Shown here in pieces: positions 36,028 to 45,857 of a stretch of DNA of 64,000 bases. The stretch is from Lycium barbarum (lineage: Eukaryota > Streptophyta > Magnoliopsida > Solanales > Solanaceae). A program made the position numbers and the translations under genes. The notes under the pieces are model-generated. The model saw only the letters and a program-made list of their open reading frames with translations, did not search any database and was not told where the DNA came from. Every line of letters starts with the position of its first letter. The first letter of the stretch is position 1. The DNA lies in assembly GCF_019175385.1 (NCBI RefSeq), contig NC_083338.1, forward strand, positions 65,876,884 to 65,940,883, written 5' to 3'.

Positions 36028-37562
36028 TGTCACGACCCAGCCCCGTGGGCCGCGACTGGTGCCCTTCTGGGACACCCCAAACGAACTCACACCCAAACCA
36101 TCGTAATCAGCCTCGTCCAAACTCAACGTACGTTATTCGAACTCAACATCGTGATCAGATATCTACCGAACACTTATCCTAAGCAGTCGCCCGTACAGAT
36201 CAGACAAATCACAAATCAGAAAGGAGCCGAAATATACATCGCCAAATTTCACACACACACATCAGAAGGGTGGCGGAATGCACATCGCTCCCAAGTACAT
36301 ACACATACATACAAACTCAGAGGCCGACTTGGCCATAGCAGCGTACGGGCCGCTAAAGAATGCAAAACAGACTCACATGCGAACACACCGGACCCACGAC
36401 CCACAAATCTGACTACATTAACTTCAAAATTTCACTTTAATACATAAGTTGGCAAATTCTTGACTCAACTTCAAAATTCCAAATCTATTTCCACATTAGT
36501 CCATTCATTCACTCATTCCCAATTATTCAAACACACTACATACAAGTTCCAAATCACATACAAACATCCCCAAAGTTCACTACTTTCCAATTTTCATTCA
36601 AAACACCAAAAGTTACGACGAACGTTCTAACTTGCGTCGTTTCATTCCAAATTCGTTATCATCAACCATAAATCTTATTTAAGGTCTTTAGTGTCATAAA
36701 TATACTATGATATACACAAATATACCAAAGGTATACGCTTTCCGATAACGTCCGAAATTATTTTCTAGCACCAACTCAATTCTTTAATCGATCCTTTACG
36801 ACATAAAGATCACAACAACACATTATTCAAACTAAACAAGATAAAATTCTTATGGCTTGCACCACATGGAACTCACGGCCAAACACACCCTTTTTTCCAC
36901 ACACACACCATGCACAAACACAACTTCATCCCACAATCTTCACACTAATCCAATCACTAACACATATACATCCATTTCATAACATTAAAACATAAAAATC
37001 TTACCTTTTTCTTGAATTTCCGACTTGTCGCAAACGTCGCTCTTTCTCCAAACTACTTGTATCACGTCGGAGAGCGTCTTGAGTACTTTACAACTATGTG
37101 AAAATCAAGATTTTTGGATCAAACACAAGGCTTGGGAATTATTTCTTTTTCCCCTATTTTCTACACGGCCGAATGCCTTTTTTGGGTCTTCTAGAATTTT
37201 TGTGATTTGTTCTTGATATCTACTAAGGTTAGCATGATATATATTCAAATAGGAGTCATGTGCATAGCACATGACTCTTTAAAAGTGGGCTTGGGCTTGC
37301 CTCTTGGCCGGCCACTTCAATGATTTGGGCCTCAATTTTTGTGTTGCATTTTTCTTGGCCCAATCCACTAAACGTCCCGTTTTGTAATTCCCGAAACTAA
37401 TTTCCAAAATTCTAAATTTACACTCGGCCTTCCCCAATGTCTCAACATTAAGAATTCCATAACCAACATAGCCATATTCACCAAAATCAAGTTATGTCCT
37501 TATAACACACAAGTCGAAATTATTTCTCAATTTCCAATTACACGAAAACACGGGACATAACA
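36028..37562 (-). repeat. T LTR 1 (terminal 3' LTR)
   Basis: TGTCACGACC to GGGACATAACA. Compared with the N LTR it lacks about 1.4 kb between positions equivalent to 22713 and about 24170, so the double hairpin is gone. It keeps the promoter palindrome at 37255-37275 and the TATA-like run near 37236-37243. It shares two derived changes near 37180 and 37244 with LTR 3. Confidence 0.95.
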
Positions 37563-37577
37563 TTCTCCCCCCCTTAA
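37563..37577 (-). other. Polypurine tract of T unit 1
   Basis: CTTAAGGGGGGGAGAA on the minus strand next to the LTR. Equivalent tracts are at 42478-42492 and 47393-47407. Confidence 0.88.
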
Positions 37578-37899
37578 GAACATTCGTCCTCGAATGTTGA
37601 ATCGACCTCATGGGTGTCGTACTACTCCGGGAGGGTTCTCTTGATAGTTGTCCTTTATTGATCTTTCCGACATGGCTCTTTTACCAACATTAGGGGGCAA
37701 ATTTTCACGTCACTGACTCAAATGCCTTCATAATACACTTTCTCATACCCCACGTGATTACCGGTCCACACGCTATATTCTTGTAATGGACGAACGCTTT
37801 CCAGACATCATAGTCAATATCATTTTCTTGTCACACTCCTGAGTTTCCTTACCGCATCGTCGTAATCTCACTTTACTTCATATCAGACACTTCATGCCA

Positions 37900-38360
37900 A
37901 ACAGATTCAGAACTAAAGCCGGACGCACATAAGCATATCGAACAGATTCATAGTCAACATCAAAGGTATAGAAGTATATCAGACAGACTGAAATGTGTCA
38001 AACAAATCTGGGCTCGGAGTTAGACGTACAAAGGCGTATCGGACGAATTTGTAAGCAGAATCAACACACGAAGATACACCAAACAGATTCACAATTGAAG
38101 TCAAACGTATGGACTCATATCGAATGGATCCGAAATCAGAATCAAATATACAGGATTGTTTCATACAAAGTTGTGACCAGTCAAACCGAAGTGTATCAAA
38201 CACACACGCGGTCAAAATCAAACGCACCGAAGCATATCAGACGGATTTATATCCAGATTCAGACCCACAGAGGTGCGCCAGACAGGAACGGATTCAGAAT
38301 CAAACGCACAAAAGGTTCATCGGACGGGAACATAGTCGAACTCAGAAATATAGAGGCGTA
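37900..38360. repeat. Degenerate minisatellite, about 42-bp period (T unit 1)
   Basis: Variants of CATATCAGACGGATTC followed by TCAAACGCAC recur at spacings of about 39-43 bp (for example near 38033, 38074, 38116, 38233, 38276 and 38315). The same block occurs in units 2 and 3 at +4915 and +9830. Confidence 0.65.
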
Positions 38361-38886
38361 CTAGGCAGAGCCTTATCAGACTCGGAAATGCAAAAGCGCC
38401 ACAGATAGGATGTCAATTTAGGATCAAATCATTCCTATTACGGCTTCAATAATTTATGATAATTCCCTTTATTTGCAAACTCACTCACCAAGTCGTCACA
38501 CAATTTACTTTGCGTCTTACGTACCAACTCCTTCAAGGATTCCAATCACTCACACTGCTTATCTTTTATTTATCACAACATCAGTTTCCGGGGCTCGGCT
38601 CTCAACCCACCTGGCACTGAATGAAAATCATACACACACATACACACACACGTACACATACACACACTTATTCGGACCTTACTGGAGAAAATCTCTGGCT
38701 GTTATTCAAGTTCATTCAACTTCCCAAGCAGTGTTATACCCTTTTTCTTTTTGCCCGTTTAGTCCGCCTCGTTCCACGCGACTCTCGAAAGGGCACTAAT
38801 TACTTCACACACATCCTATTTGCCTTTGGTTACCCCAAGTTTTCATTTACCTTAATCATACTTACACTTGTGCAAAATTTTGCGTT

Positions 38887-38988
38887 ACTTCCCAGGGGGT
38901 CACCCATCCCAGAATTGCTCTGGCTTGAGCACGCTTAACCCTGAAACTTTTACACATTTTGACGCGTTAGGGCTGATATAATTTCGCC
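38887..38988 (-). other. 5S rRNA-like segment, T unit 1
   Basis: On the minus strand: GCGAAATTATATCAGCCCTA, then ACGC, 25 bases, TTAAGCGTGCT, 13 bases, then GGATGGGTGACC and CTGGGAAGT. The spacings between CTAACGC, the A-box and the C-box equal those of plant 5S rRNA. AAAATTTT follows shortly downstream and could stop RNA polymerase III. It sits downstream of gag in the same orientation. Confidence 0.88.
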
Positions 38989-39259
38989 AATTGCCCCCGC
39001 ACGACCTTTGTCACGTAATTTTAGGCCAAACGGGGTCTTAGCAAATTTTTCGGAAATTTTTCGTAGCGGGTCCCACTCTGACCCAAAGAGGTCGTTTGCT
39101 TTTCTGGCTGTGTGGTCTATCGTTCTAGCCTTCCAAATCCCATATATTTTCCTCCCACATGTACAGATAACTGCCTCGGATATTTTCATTAATTCAGATT
39201 CTTACCCTACCTTTACTGACACACACAAAAAGAATATCGCATAATACTGAGGTACAAAC

Positions 39260-40732
39260 CTACCATTGCACATATTCATTAAACAAAAGGGTTAGTAGTA
39301 TACCTGGGTCTGTGTCTGGGGGTGCCTCTGGGTCCCGACGACCGGTCAAAGCATAGATGCGGTTCGAGGGACCGCTAGAATCTGAACCCCCACCACGACC
39401 TCTACCGCGGCCCGCTGGTGCTGGCATACCTCGCCCCGTAGAGCGCGTGGCCGAAGGGGTAGATGACGAACCCGCAACAGATCTCATCGGCGGTGCTGCG
39501 CTACCGGAACCGCCTGCCCACGGACAATCCCGCATGATATGGCCCTGGCGGCCGCAAGCAAAACAGGCCCCTGTGGCCCTGAAGCACTCACCTGGGTGCG
39601 ATCTTCCACAATACGAACACTGGGGTATGGGTGGCCTAAACTGACTGGGACCCCTGCTCGCCTGAGAACCTGGGGCTCTGGAACTCTGGTCTGCCCTGGA
39701 CGGTCCTGCTCCATCAAACCTCTTACCAACAGACTGTGTGTCCCGGCCTGATGGAGGAAAGTACCCGCTGGACTGATACTGCGGCTGCCCGCCCCGTGAA
39801 TCTCCAGGATACCCCGCTAATCTGGCCCTCTTGGGCCGTCTCCCATCATACTCTCGGCTGGGCCGATCTGCTCGGTGCCGGTTCTCCATCCCCTGGGCGT
39901 AGGCCTGTAGACGGGCAATGTCCATATCTGTCTGTAATGATACCGCCATACACCCGTCAATCAAGTAACGATCCAACCCCATAACATACCTGTGCATCCG
40001 ATCTGTCATATCTGCCACCACGGCAGGGGCATACCGGGCCAGGGAATCAAACTCCAAATTATATTCACGGACGCTCCGACCCCTCTGCTGCAGATGCAAA
40101 AACCGATCAGCTCGCTCCCGTCGTAACTCTGGGGGCAGAAAGTGGCGGGTGAAAGCAGTCACAAACTGATCCCACATAGCTGGAGGAGCACCCTCACCCC
40201 GGGATAGCTCCCAAGTCTCATACCAATGCGCGGCAACATCCCGAAGTCTATGCGAAGCTAGCTCAACCGACTCGGTCTCTGACGCCCTGACCAAGTCTAA
40301 TGCACGCCGCATCCCCCGAATGAAGTCATGGGGGTCCTCGTCGGGCTTAGACCCGAAAAACTCTAGAGGGCCGCATAACAAGAACTCCCGAACTCTCAGG
40401 CTTTCCCGCCTGTCCTCATCATCATCGTCCCTCCGCCCGCGCCTGCGAGCCTGTCCGGCTACAATCGTGGTCAGCAACTGTACAGCCTCCCTCAGGGTCC
40501 TATCCTCCGCCCCTGGCTGAGGAGCTGGAGTCTCAGGAGCGGGTACACGGACCTCTGGAGCTGCTGAAGGTCCCGCTCCAGGCTGTACTAATGGGGGTGT
40601 AGCAGACCCCTCAGAATGAGGTGTAACCTCAGGCAAATCATAAACACGAGCTCGAGTAGCCCGTTGTGCCTGACTGGTCTCTCTCATCTTCGCCTTGCCC
40701 TTCTGGGCCGCCGTTGCCTTCATCGGAGGCAT
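39260..40732 (-). CDS. gag: T unit 1 Gag polyprotein (capsid/nucleocapsid)
   Basis: It is intact, 490 codons from the conserved MPPMKATAAQKGK start at 40732; four extra codons upstream begin with GTG and are not conserved. A Pro/Ala-rich N-terminus is followed by an Arg/Asp-rich stretch ([14 protein letters not shown], about residue 100) and a retrotransposon Gag (capsid) domain from [18 protein letters not shown] (about residue 120) through [19 protein letters not shown] to about residue 260. Then come an Arg/Gly/Ser linker, a CSYCGRSHPGEC pair and a full CCHC knuckle CFACGRQGHIMRDC (about residues 389-402). The last 13 residues are not Gag-like: homology with N stops at CAG/GTATAC where pol has been lost. 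The product would assemble particles around element RNA; it has no protease, reverse transcriptase or integrase. Confidence 0.93.
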   Translation of the reverse strand: MPPMKATAAQKGKAKMRETSQAQRATRARVYDLPEVTPHSEGSATPPLVQPGAGPSAAPEVRVPAPETPAPQPGAEDRTLREAVQLLTTIVAGQARRRGRRDDDDEDRRESLRVREFLLCGPLEFFGSKPDEDPHDFIRGMRRALDLVRASETESVELASHRLRDVAAHWYETWELSRGEGAPPAMWDQFVTAFTRHFLPPELRRERADRFLHLQQRGRSVREYNLEFDSLARYAPAVVADMTDRMHRYVMGLDRYLIDGCMAVSLQTDMDIARLQAYAQGMENRHRADRPSREYDGRRPKRARLAGYPGDSRGGQPQYQSSGYFPPSGRDTQSVGKRFDGAGPSRADQSSRAPGSQASRGPSQFRPPIPQCSYCGRSHPGECFRATGACFACGRQGHIMRDCPWAGGSGSAAPPMRSVAGSSSTPSATRSTGRGMPAPAGRGRGRGGGSDSSGPSNRIYALTGRRDPEAPPDTDPGILLTLLFNEYVQW

Positions 40733-40846
40733 CACTGCAAACACAACAACGGGTCAGATCAGAATGACCCTATTAACACAGCTCTATCGCACGATCTAAG
40801 ATTCCAAAGAAAGGGAAACACAACATCCTAGATGTCCTGTAGCTCC

Positions 40847-40884
40847 TTGTTTATAGATGTGGTGCACAACACATCGATAAACAA
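40847..40884 (-). other. Leader hairpin with GTGCAC loop (T unit 1)
   Basis: The outer stem is TTGTTTAT (40847-40854) with ATAAACAA (40877-40884). After one mismatch the inner stem is GATGTG/CACATC, and the 8-base loop holds GTGCAC (40862-40867). Copies are at 45762-45799 and 50677-50714. Confidence 0.75.
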
Positions 40885-40926
40885 GACTCTACTAGACACG
40901 GCCTGTAGACATTCCGAGGACAAACC

Positions 40927-40938
40927 GCTCTGATACCA
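40927..40938 (-). other. Primer binding site of T unit 1
   Basis: TGGTATCAGAGC on the minus strand, four bases from LTR 2. Confidence 0.9.
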
Positions 40939-40942
40939 CTTT

Positions 40943-42477
40943 TGTCACGACCCAGCCCCGTGGGCCGCGACTGGTGCCCTTCTGGGACACCCCAAACGAA
41001 CTCACACCCAAACCATCGTAATCAGCCTCGTCCAAACTCAACGTACGTTATTCGAACTCAACATCGTGATCAGATATCTACCGAACACTTATCCTAAGCA
41101 GTCGCCCGTACAGATCAGACAAATCACAAATCAGAAAGGAGGCGGAATATACATCGCCAAATTTCACACACACACATCAGAAGGGTGGCGGAATGCACAT
41201 CGCTCCCAAGTACATACACATACATACAAACTCAGAGGCCGACTTGGCCATAGCAGCGTACGGGCCGCTAAAGAATGCAAAACAGACTCACATGCGAACA
41301 CACCGGACCCACGACCCACAAATCTGACTACATTAACTTCAAAATTTCACTTTAATACATAAGTTGGCAAATTCTTGACTCAACTTCAAAATTCCAAATC
41401 TATTTCCACATTAGTCCATTCATTCACTCATTCCCAATTATTCAAACACACTACATACAAGTTCCAAATCACATACAAACATCCCCAAAGTTCACTACTT
41501 TCCAATTTTCATTCAAAACACCAAAAGTTACGACGAACGTTCTAACTTGCGTCGTTTCATTCCAAATTCGTTATCATCAACCATAAATCTTATTTAAGGT
41601 CTTTAGTGTCATAAATATACTATGATATACACAAATATACCAAAGGTATACGCTTTCCGATAACGTCCGAAATTATTTTCTAGCACCAACTCAATTCTTT
41701 AATCGATCCTTTACGACATAAAGATCACAACAACACATTATTCAAACTAAACAAGATAAAATTCTTATGGCTTGCACCACATGGAACTCACGGCCAAACA
41801 CACCCTTTTTTCCACACACACACCATGCACAAACACAACTTCATCCCACAATCTTCACACTAATCCAATCACTAACACATATACATCCATTTCATAACAT
41901 TAAAACATAAAAATCTTACCTTTTTCTTGAATTTCCGACTTGTCGCAAACGTCGCTCTTTCTCCAAACTACTTGTATCACGTCGGAGAGCGTCTTGAGTA
42001 CTTTACAACTATGTGAAAATCAAGATTTTTGGATCAAACACAAGGCTTGGGAATTATTTCTTTTTCCCCTATTTTCTACACGGCCGAATGCCTTTTTTGG
42101 GTGTTCTAGAATTTTTGTGATTTGTTCTTGATATCTACTAAGGTTAGCATGATATATATCCAAATAGGAGTCATGTGCATAGCACATGACTCTTTAAAAG
42201 TGGGCTTGGGCTTGCCTCTTGGCCGGCCACTTCAATGATTTGGGCCTCAATTTTTGTGTTGCATTTTTCTAGGCCCAATCCACTAAACGTCCCGTTTTGT
42301 AATTCCCGAAACTAATTTCCAAAATTCTAAATTTACACTCGGCCTTCCCCAATGTCTCAACATTAAGAATTCCATAACCAACATAGCCATATTCACCAAA
42401 ATCAAGTTATGTCCTTATAACACACAAGTCGAAATTATTTCTCAATTTCCAATTACACGAAAACACGGGACATAACA
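40943..42477 (-). repeat. T LTR 2 (internal, shared)
   Basis: It serves as the 5' LTR of unit 1 and the 3' LTR of unit 2. It keeps GGAGGCGGAATATAC near 41140, where the other three LTRs read GGAGCCGAAATATAC, and has a private C-T-A-G-G variant near 42270. It shares two ancestral-looking bases near 42095 and 42160 with LTR 4. The promoter palindrome is at 42170-42190. Confidence 0.95.
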
Positions 42478-44174
42478 TTCTCCCCCCCTTAAGAACATTC
42501 GTCCTCGAATGTTGAATCGACCTCATGGGTGTCGTACTACTCCGGGAGGGTTCTCTTGATAGTTGTCCTTTATTGAGCTTTCCGACATGGCTCTTTTACC
42601 AACATTAGGGGGCAAATTTTCACGTCACTGACTCAAATGCCTTCATAATACACTTTCTCATACCCCACGTGATTACCGGTCCACACGCTATATTCTTGTA
42701 ATGGACGAACGCTTTCCAGACATCATAGTCAATATCATTTTCTTGTCACACTCCTGAGTTTCCTTACCGCATCGTCGTAATCTCACTTTACTTCATATCA
42801 GACACTTCATGCCAAACAGATTCAGAACTAAAGCCGGACGCACATAAGCATATCGAACAGATTTATAGTCAACATCAAAGGTATAGAAGTATATTAGACA
42901 GACTGAAATGTGTCAAACAAATCTGGGCTCGGAGTTAGACGTACAAAGGCGTATCGGACGAATTTGTAAGCAGAATCAACACACGAAGATACACCAAACA
43001 GATTCACAATTGAAGTCAAACGTATGGACTCATATCGAATGGATCCGAAATCAGAATCAAATATACAGGATTGTTTCATACAAAGTTGTGACCAGTCAAA
43101 CCGAAGTGTATCAAACACACACGCGGTCAAAATCAAACGCACCGAAGCATATCAGACGGATTTATATCCAGATTCAGACCCACAGAGGTGCGCCAGACAG
43201 GAACGGATTCAGAATCAAACGCACAAAAGGTTCATCGGACGGGAACATAGTCGAACTCAGAAATATAGAGGCGTACTAGGCAGAGCCTTATCAGACTCGG
43301 AAATGCAAAAGCGCCACAGATAGGATGTCAATTTAGGATCAAATCATTCCTATTACGGCTTCAATAATTTATGATAATTCCCTTTATTTGCAAACTCACT
43401 CACCAAGTCGTCACACAATTTACTTTGCGTCTTACGTACCAACTCCTTCAAGGATTCCAATCACTCACACTGCTTATCTTTTATTTATCACAACATCAGT
43501 TTCCGGGGCTCGGCTCTCAACCCACCTGGCACTGAATGAAAATCATACACACACATACACACACACGTACACATACACACACTTATTCGGACCTTACTGG
43601 AGAAAATCTCTGGCTGTTATTCAAGTTCATTCAACTTCCCAAGCAGTGTTATACCCTTTTTCTTTTTGCCCGTTTAGTCCGCCTCGTTCCACGCGACTCT
43701 CGAAAGGGCACTAATTACTTCACACACATCCTATTTGCCTTTGGTTACCCCAAGTTTTCATTTACCTTAATCATACTTACACTTGTGCAAAATTTTGCGT
43801 TACTTCCCAGGGGGTCACCCATCCCAGAATTGCTCTGGCTTGAGCACGCTTAACCCTGAAACTTTTACACATTTTGACGCGTTAGGGCTGATATAATTTC
43901 GCCAATTGCCCCCGCACGACCTTTGTCACGTAATTTTAGGCCAAACGGGGTCTTAGCAAATTTTTCGGAAATTTTTCGTAGCGGGTCCCACTCTGACCCA
44001 AAGAGGTCGTTTGCTTTTCTGGCTGTGTGGTCTATCGTTCTAGCCTTCCAAATCCCATATATTTTCCTCCCACATGTACAGATAACTGCCTCGGATATTT
44101 TCATTAATTCAGATTCTTACCCTACCTTTACTGACACACACAAAAAGAATATCGCATAATACTGAGGTACAAAC
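42478..44174 (-). other. T unit 2 non-coding internal region
   Basis: Same content as unit 1, with private substitutions, for example TTGAGCTTTCC near 42575 (TTGATCTTTCC in units 1 and 3) and two changes near 42862-42897. The minisatellite lies at about 42815-43275. Confidence 0.8.
43802..43903 (-). other. 5S rRNA-like segment, T unit 2
   Basis: Identical in arrangement to 38887-38988, with the A-box and C-box words intact. Confidence 0.88.
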
Positions 44175-45647
44175 CTACCATTGCACATATTCATTAAACA
44201 AAAGGGTTAGTAGTATACCTGGGTCTGTGTCTGGGGGTGCCTCTGGGTCCCGACGACCGGTCAAAGCATAGATGCGGTTCGAGGGACCGCTAGAATCTGA
44301 ACCCCCACCACGACCTCTACCGCGGCCCGCTGGTGCTGGCATACCTCGCCCCGTAGAGCGCGTGGCCGAAGGGGTAGATGACGAACCCGCAACAGATCTC
44401 ATCGGCGGTGCTGCGCTACCGGAACCGCCTGCCCACGGACAATCCCGCATGATATGGCCCTGGCGGCCGCAAGCAAAACAGGCCCCTGTGGCCCTGAAGC
44501 ACTCACCTGGGTGCGATCTTCCACAATACGAACACTGGGGTATGGGTGGCCTAAACTGACTGGGACCCCTGCTCGCCTGAGGACCTGGGGCTCTGGAACT
44601 CTGGTCTTCCCTGGACGGTCCTGCTCCATCAAACCTCTTACCAACAGACTGTGTGTCCCGGCCTGATGGAGGAAAGTACCCGCTGGACTTATACTGCGGC
44701 TGCCCGCCCCGTGAATCTCCAGGATACCCCGCTAATCTGGCCCTCTTGGGCCGTCTCCCATCATACTCTCGGCTGGGCCGATCTGCTCGGTGCCGGTTCT
44801 CCATCCCCTGGGCGTAGGCCTGTAGACGGGCAATGTCCATATCTGTCTGTAATGATACCGCCATACACCCGTCAATCAAGTAACGATCCAACCCCATAAC
44901 ATACCTGTGCATCCGATCTGTCATATCTGCCACCACGGCAGGGGCATACCGGGCCAGGGAATCAAACTCCAAATTATATTCACGGACGCTCCGACCCCTC
45001 TGCTGCAGATGCAAAAACCGATCAGCTCGCTCCCGTCGTAACTCTGGGGGCAGAAAGTGGCTGGTGAAAGCAGTCACAAACTGATCCCACATAGCTGGAG
45101 GAGCACCCTCACCCCGGGATAGCTCCCAAGTCTCATACCAATGCGCGGCAACATCCCGAAGTCTATGCGAAGCTAGCTCAACCGACTCGGTCTCTGACGC
45201 CCTGACCAAGTCTAATGCACGCCGCATCCCCCGAATGAAGTCATGGGGGTCCTCGTCGGGCTTAGACCCGAAAAACTCTAGAGGGCCGCATAACAAGAAC
45301 TCCCGAACTCTCAGGCTTTCCCGCCTGTCCTCATCATCATCGTCCCTCCGCCCGCGCCTGCGAGCCTGTCCGGCTACAATCGTGGTCAGCAACTGTACAG
45401 CCTCCCTCAGGGTCCTATCCTCCGCCCCTGGCTGAGGAGCTGGAGTCTCAGGAGCGGGTACACGGACCTCTGGAGCTGCTGAAGGTCCCGCTCCAGGCTG
45501 TACTAATGGGGGTGTAGCAGACCCCTCAGAATGAGGTGTAACCTCAGGCAAATCATAAACACGAGCCCGAGTAGCCCGTTGTGCCTGACTGGTCTCTCTC
45601 ATCTTCGCCTTGCCCTTCTGGGCCGCCGTTGCCTTCATCGGAGGCAT
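44175..45647 (-). CDS. gag: T unit 2 Gag polyprotein
   Basis: Intact, 490 codons from ATG at 45647, with the same domain order as unit 1 (capsid domain, knuckle CFACGRQGHIMRDC). It is the most divergent of the three: Arg to Ser in TAFTSHFLPP, Gln to Lys in QYKSS, Ala to Glu in SREDQ, and Ser to Pro in APGPQAS. Only the Arg to Ser change falls in a conserved capsid position (N, Q and units 1 and 3 have Arg). It keeps the same 13-residue non-homologous tail. Confidence 0.92.
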   Translation of the reverse strand: MPPMKATAAQKGKAKMRETSQAQRATRARVYDLPEVTPHSEGSATPPLVQPGAGPSAAPEVRVPAPETPAPQPGAEDRTLREAVQLLTTIVAGQARRRGRRDDDDEDRRESLRVREFLLCGPLEFFGSKPDEDPHDFIRGMRRALDLVRASETESVELASHRLRDVAAHWYETWELSRGEGAPPAMWDQFVTAFTSHFLPPELRRERADRFLHLQQRGRSVREYNLEFDSLARYAPAVVADMTDRMHRYVMGLDRYLIDGCMAVSLQTDMDIARLQAYAQGMENRHRADRPSREYDGRRPKRARLAGYPGDSRGGQPQYKSSGYFPPSGRDTQSVGKRFDGAGPSREDQSSRAPGPQASRGPSQFRPPIPQCSYCGRSHPGECFRATGACFACGRQGHIMRDCPWAGGSGSAAPPMRSVAGSSSTPSATRSTGRGMPAPAGRGRGRGGGSDSSGPSNRIYALTGRRDPEAPPDTDPGILLTLLFNEYVQW

Positions 45648-45761
45648 CACTGCAAACACAACAACGGGTCAGATCAGAATGACCCTATTAACACAGCTCT
45701 ATCGCACGATCTAAGATTCCAAAGAAAGGGAAACACAACATCCTAGATGTCCTGTAGCTCC

Positions 45762-45853
45762 TTGTTTATAGATGTGGTGCACAACACATCGATAAACAAG
45801 ACTCTACTAGACACGGCCTGTAGACATTCCGAGGACAAACCGCTCTGATACCA
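45762..45853 (-). other. Leader hairpin and primer site of T unit 2
   Basis: Hairpin at 45762-45799 with GTGCAC at 45777-45782; primer site TGGTATCAGAGC at 45842-45853. Confidence 0.85.
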
Positions 45854-45857
45854 CTTT

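Larger units (their letters stand above)
37578..39259 (-). other. T unit 1 non-coding internal region
   Basis: This stretch between gag and the 3' LTR has no conserved gene. It holds a degenerate repeat of about 42 bp at about 37900-38360 that keeps long frames open on both strands, a CA-rich microsatellite near 38629-38667, and the 5S-like segment at 38887-38988. The part from about 38680 to 39090 is related to L (1-415) and H (about 55220-55625). The frames of 123, 108 and 105 codons in it have no recognisable domain. Confidence 0.8.

Noticed and set aside
37993..38364. A 123-codon plus-strand gene repeated in each T unit
   Set aside because: It is antisense to the element, lies within a 42-bp degenerate repeat, shows no known domain, and its frame is explained by the repeat period.
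38629..38667. CRISPR-like or functional repeat array in the CA-rich tract
   Set aside because: It is a simple CA/TA microsatellite with no spacer structure, in plant repeat DNA.
38887..38988. A genuine functional 5S rRNA gene
   Set aside because: The 5' half and ends are too diverged, it is embedded in retrotransposons, and there is no 5S tandem array. It is described instead as a 5S-derived module.
39357..39984. Plus-strand frames overlapping T gag
   Set aside because: They are shadows of the GC-rich Gag coding strand; the minus-strand frame has the conserved capsid and knuckle motifs.
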